Source of the DNA: DAOTXR01 sp034435375
Lineage (GTDB): Bacteria; Chloroflexota; Anaerolineae; Aggregatilineales; UBA3940
Reading direction: 5' to 3'
Assembly (NCBI GenBank): GCA_034435375.1
Contig: DAOTXR010000011.1
Span: 1 to 64,000, forward strand
DNA length: 64,000 nt
Notes under the pieces: generated by a model
Databases searched by the model: none
What the model saw: the letters and a program-made list of their open reading frames with translations, nothing else
What the model was told of the DNA's origin: nothing
Part shown: piece by piece, positions 60,814-64,000 of the stretch
Position numbering within the stretch: position 1 is the stretch's first letter
Layout of the letters: each line of letters begins with the position of its first letter
Made by a program: the position numbers and the translations under genes

Positions 60814-62982
60814 TCACCTTCCATCGGGCCAGCGGTTGTGCACGCTGAACGGCAGGAAAATAGCATCTGTGCCGTCAGCCAAGAGCAGGCGCTCATTTGT
60901 ATGCCAATCGTACCAGCCGACTGCCAGTCGATAGTCTCCCTCCGGCAGGTCAGGGGGAAGCAATACCCGCCGCACGTCCACGATGGTCTCGCCGGCCTGC
61001 CAGGCAGTCGTCGGGCGGCTGCCGGCGCGCGGGTAGCCATCATCCTGCGCGACAACCAGCCCGTTGGAGTCGAGCAGATGGATAAACACGCTATAGTCCA
61101 CTCCTGCTGTCCCTAGGGCCTCCCAATCCAACGCCAGCGCCAGCGAACCTCCGGACCACACTTCTGCTCCTTCCGGGAGGATCGCCCCCCGCAGGCGGGC
61201 CATGCTGTCCCATCGAGCGTTCGAAACAGGCGTGTAACCGGCAGCCTGCTCGATAGGCAGCACCGTCACATCGCCATGCAGCATTTCGTCATGGCAATCC
61301 ATCTCCCAAGCATATGCGCCCGGCTCGACCTCAAGCGGTATTCCCACCTGCTCGATCAGCCTTTCTGGCGCAATGGCTCTGCCAGCAGGATACTGCCCCG
61401 CCAGGAAAGGCTGCACAACCTCAACCACCACTTCCCCTGCTGGGGACAGCAGGCGAGCCTGGGTCTCAGTCGGGACAGGCTCGTTCTGGGCCAGCTCTGC
61501 TATGCAGGTCAGAGGCAAATCAAAACCCTGTATAGCCCGCACTGGCGTATCCAGCGGCAAACGCCGCTGATAGACAGCCATCGGGCTGAAGTCATCACCT
61601 ACTACACTGATCTGCATGAGGGGGAAATAATACTGGTGAAACCAATCCTGCTCAACCAGCCGCACCCACGTCCAGTATTGTGTCGTGACAACATAGCTTG
61701 GCTTATATTTGGCGACAGCGTATTCTTCCTGCTTATAGAACATGTCGGGGGTAATCAACCCTGGCACGTCGAGTGTATGTCGCTGAGCATAGTAGCCCAC
61801 AATACCCAGGTCGCCGACCAGCAGCCTGCCTTCAGGATTGGTATTTTCTGCGATCCACTCACCGAGCAACCGGTAGGTCTCCACCCGCGGCGGTGGCACA
61901 GCATAGCGCAGCGCACTGGCGACGGCCAACCCACTACAGGCCACGACCAACGCCGATGCCCCCCCTATTACTGCCTGGCGGGAAACGCCGACGCGCAACA
62001 GCTCGCGTGCGATCCATTCGCCGCCAAACCCTGCCAGCACTATCAGCGTCACGACAAGCGGCGTGTAGTACCAGAACGCCGTGACGTTCAGCACCGTGTA
62101 GCCCAAAGTATAGAGGACAGCCCACAGCACTACCGGGCGCAGATTCGAGTGTATCCAGGTGCGCCACATGCCCAGCCCAATCAAAGGGACGGCAAGCAGC
62201 GAGAGCCAGTTGTTCCCGTAGAACCAACGCCAGCGCTCCCAGCCATCCACCCAGAATTGAATCCCGTGCAGGATCTCCTGTTTGGCGCTAAAAGTATTGG
62301 GGAGCGGCGTCCCGAAGTACAGCCAAGCAAACGCGAACCAGATCAGACTCCCCAGGAAGTAGATCGCTGCCAGCCTCCACGGCAAAGTGCGCCAACGCGA
62401 TAGCACATGGCCGGATGGACGCAAAGCCCAAGCTTCCCACAGTGCCAGCAGCCCCAGCGCCCCGCCCAGCACCACGCCATCGGCCCGCGTCCAGGTCAGC
62501 GCCACTGCAACCAGCACAGCCCATTCCCGCTGCCCACGCGCCCACAAGTAGAAGGCAAGCATGAGCAACGCCGTGTAGAGCAACGTCTCCATCCCAAAAC
62601 TGACGTAGATCAGCGGAGAGGTCACCAAGGTGAGCAGGATAGCGGATCGGGCATAGAACGAAAGATATGGGCGCGTTAGAGAGAAGATCAGGCCACCGGC
62701 GGCCAGCAGGGACAGCGCACTGATCAGATTCCCGGCATGGAGCAGATCGGGGGTGAGAAGATGTACTCCTGCCATCAGCAACGCATACAGTGGAGTCGTG
62801 GTGCCTTGGATAGGTTCACCAGGGTTAAACACGAAGCCTTTGCCCTGGGCAAGGTTGCGGCTGTAGGTGTAGGTGATATAAACGTCATCCTGGGTGTAAG
62901 CCCAAAATGCCGCTGTAAGCGCTGCGACGATGACTAAGGTGGCCAAGACAATCACCAGGTTGCGGTAGTCTATTCTTGTCAT
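60814..62982 (-). CDS. Multi-pass membrane glycosyltransferase-like protein (GT-C fold)
   Basis: 722 residues. About ten membrane segments up to residue 380 and a C-terminal soluble domain. The first external loop has TQDDVYITYTYSRNLAQGKGFVFNPGEPIQGTTTPLYALL, the Asp-Asp loop and pattern of GT39/AftB-like arabinofuranosyl or mannosyl transferases that use polyprenyl-phosphate sugars. The C-terminal part has beta-sandwich features (GDYRLAVGWYDW). It may work with the polyprenyl-sugar synthase at 15795. Not in an obvious operon. Confidence 0.75.
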   Translation of the reverse strand: MTRIDYRNLVIVLATLVIVAALTAAFWAYTQDDVYITYTYSRNLAQGKGFVFNPGEPIQGTTTPLYALLMAGVHLLTPDLLHAGNLISALSLLAAGGLIFSLTRPYLSFYARSAILLTLVTSPLIYVSFGMETLLYTALLMLAFYLWARGQREWAVLVAVALTWTRADGVVLGGALGLLALWEAWALRPSGHVLSRWRTLPWRLAAIYFLGSLIWFAFAWLYFGTPLPNTFSAKQEILHGIQFWVDGWERWRWFYGNNWLSLLAVPLIGLGMWRTWIHSNLRPVVLWAVLYTLGYTVLNVTAFWYYTPLVVTLIVLAGFGGEWIARELLRVGVSRQAVIGGASALVVACSGLAVASALRYAVPPPRVETYRLLGEWIAENTNPEGRLLVGDLGIVGYYAQRHTLDVPGLITPDMFYKQEEYAVAKYKPSYVVTTQYWTWVRLVEQDWFHQYYFPLMQISVVGDDFSPMAVYQRRLPLDTPVRAIQGFDLPLTCIAELAQNEPVPTETQARLLSPAGEVVVEVVQPFLAGQYPAGRAIAPERLIEQVGIPLEVEPGAYAWEMDCHDEMLHGDVTVLPIEQAAGYTPVSNARWDSMARLRGAILPEGAEVWSGGSLALALDWEALGTAGVDYSVFIHLLDSNGLVVAQDDGYPRAGSRPTTAWQAGETIVDVRRVLLPPDLPEGDYRLAVGWYDWHTNERLLLADGTDAIFLPFSVHNRWPDGR

Positions 62983-63026
62983 AGGCTGCTTGCTCTGGAT
63001 TCTAAGCTATCGACTTAAGCCCGCAC

Positions 63027-63773
63027 TTATGGGCCAGCGGGGGAAGGTGTGCCTTCACGCCCTGCAATCACGATGGGCACTTCACAGGGGAGCACGAAGG
63101 TGCCGTCCCGGCTGAACACGACTAACCGCAGGGTGTAATTGCCCGGCACGAACGAAGTGCTGTCCCACACGCCTAGCTGACCAGTGACCACCGGCACGTT
63201 GTAAGTCTGGACCACAACCCATGTTCCAGCAGTGGAGGGGCCATTTACCTCAAACTTGTACAGCGCGAAGTTGAGAATGTTGGCCTCGCCCTGGACACGC
63301 ACCTGCCCAGAGACAGTCTCGCCAGGCAAGGGGCTGGTAATGGTCGCCCCAATGATTCCACACCCCCCAGTGGTTCCTTCTCCGGACGCAGATTCCTGCG
63401 TCGTGGTATCGACAGGAGGCAGACCGATCACAGGTGTGACCGTCGGGAACAGGAGTAAGGCAGGAGTTGCCGTTGCAGACTGCGTCACAAACACGATTGG
63501 AGTGGGGGTGGGAGCCTGAGCTGTTTCACCGAGATTGGGAACTACGATACGCTCGACGACATAGATGACGCTAGCCAACAGAAGTAAGGTGATGAGCGTG
63601 CTAATCAGCCGCCGCCGCTGTAGGGCGACAGCCTCGCGCTCCAACCCAAACACAGCCACCCGCCGCGCCTGGCTAACCTGAACCAAACCCCGGATCGAGA
63701 AGAAGATTCCCGCTGCAACGAGGATGTACAAGACTATCGAGATGCGTGCGATGAATTGTAGCAGCGTAGTCAT
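63027..63773 (-). CDS. Membrane protein with Thr/Pro linker and Ig-like extracellular domain
   Basis: 248 residues. Two membrane segments, about 8-27 (ARISIVLYILVAAGIFFSIRGL) and 56-76 (RLISTLITLLLLASVIYVVERI), a Pro/Thr-rich stretch, and a C-terminal domain (ATITSPLPGETVSGQVRVQGEANILNFALYKFEVNG..GNYTLRLVVFSRDGTF) like bacterial Ig-like folds. Start at 63773 is chosen for the nearby membrane segment; TTG at 63812 overlaps the stop of the preceding phosphorylase gene, which suggests coupling. Function unknown. Confidence 0.65.
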   Translation of the reverse strand: MTTLLQFIARISIVLYILVAAGIFFSIRGLVQVSQARRVAVFGLEREAVALQRRRLISTLITLLLLASVIYVVERIVVPNLGETAQAPTPTPIVFVTQSATATPALLLFPTVTPVIGLPPVDTTTQESASGEGTTGGCGIIGATITSPLPGETVSGQVRVQGEANILNFALYKFEVNGPSTAGTWVVVQTYNVPVVTGQLGVWDSTSFVPGNYTLRLVVFSRDGTFVLPCEVPIVIAGREGTPSPAGP

Positions 63774-63808
63774 GAGTGCTGACTGGTGCAGTCTCTGAAG
63801 AAGGCTGC

Positions 63809-64000
63809 TCAACTGCCTACAGGCAGACGGCGCAGCACGCCGCGCAGCAGCAACTCTAGTCGGGGTGCAATGATCTGCCCGGCTCTTAAGACCTCCTCGT
63901 GTGTGGTCTTAACATCGCTGGACTCATGGTCGACTGCGACGTTGCTGATGCCCGACACTCCCAACACGCGCATACCGCCATGCCGCGCGACAGTCGCTTC
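63809..64000 (-). CDS. Purine nucleoside phosphorylase, C-terminal part (cut by window edge)
   Basis: Sixty-three residues at the window's right edge. The sequence ARHGGMRVLGVSGISNVAVDHESSDVKTTHEEVLRAG, ending LELLLRGVLRRLPVGS, matches the C-terminal region of class II-type purine nucleoside phosphorylase (PunA), including the HEEV region. Phosphorolysis of guanosine/inosine would supply bases to the pathway. The start is outside the window. It is on the minus strand, immediately upstream of the protein at 63773. Confidence 0.8.
   Translation of the reverse strand, partial: EATVARHGGMRVLGVSGISNVAVDHESSDVKTTHEEVLRAGQIIAPRLELLLRGVLRRLPVGS

Overview
The window is GC-rich, gene-dense chromosome from a bacterium that is most likely an uncultured member of the Chloroflexota, probably Anaerolineae. 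Clues are the Thr/Pro-rich 'TPT' linkers in secreted proteins, a four-domain ribosomal protein S1, an archaeal-type mevalonate gene set, and F420 biosynthesis beside molybdenum hydroxylases. This assignment is inference; there is no rRNA or tRNA gene here to anchor it. No gap longer than 300 bases lacks a gene.

Layout. (1) 1-2210: the 3' part of an IS transposase, then rpsA with its own promoter and terminator. (2) 2283-6810, minus strand: an isoprenoid operon (HMG-CoA reductase, HMG-CoA synthase, thiolase and two zinc-ribbon proteins) of the archaeal thiolase/HMGCS/DUF35 type. The 'thiolase' has Asp where the nucleophilic Cys should be. (3) 6860-18089: mixed housekeeping and envelope genes, including secreted proteins, pyroglutamyl peptidase, a purine phosphoribosyltransferase, a response regulator, two PLP enzymes and a glycosyltransferase. 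(4) 18208-32136, minus strand: uptake and catabolism of nucleobases. It holds a BMP-type nucleoside ABC transporter, carbamate kinase, a YgeW-like carbamoyltransferase, an ATCase-like protein, adenine deaminase, a HyuA-like cyclic amidohydrolase, an 8-oxoguanine deaminase-like amidohydrolase and FolD. (5) 32314-40809, plus strand: dihydroorotase, a geranylgeranyl-reductase-like flavoprotein, a glycosyltransferase, an SDR, DinB, a GPH-type symporter and an SsnA-like amidohydrolase. (6) 40868-45571, plus strand: F420 genes (npdG, cofE, cofD, cofC), an F420-type LLM oxidoreductase and a thioesterase. (7) 45622-60294, plus strand: molybdenum hydroxylase island. Two xanthine-dehydrogenase-like enzymes with unusual subunit fusions are mixed with XdhC, YqeB and a YqeC-MocA fusion. 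In the same string are a lipase-NACHT fusion, a small membrane protein and a 583-residue protein with a phosphorylase-like C-terminal half. (8) 60331-64000: envelope proteins and the C-terminus of purine nucleoside phosphorylase at the edge.

How it fits together. Nucleosides would enter through the ABC transporter and be split by phosphorylase. The bases would be deaminated (Ade, 8-oxoguanine deaminase, SsnA) and hydroxylated by the Mo enzymes, whose YqeB/YqeC partners point to a selenium-dependent cofactor. Rings would be opened by HyuA, carbamoyl groups recovered as carbamoyl phosphate and ATP (YgeW, carbamate kinase), and one-carbon units passed through FolD. This resembles the ygeW/ssnA/hyuA/xdh purine clusters of anaerobes, but ygeX, ygeY and ygfK are not in the window. 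The least explained pieces are the lipase-NACHT protein, the 583-residue protein and the Cys-less thiolase.
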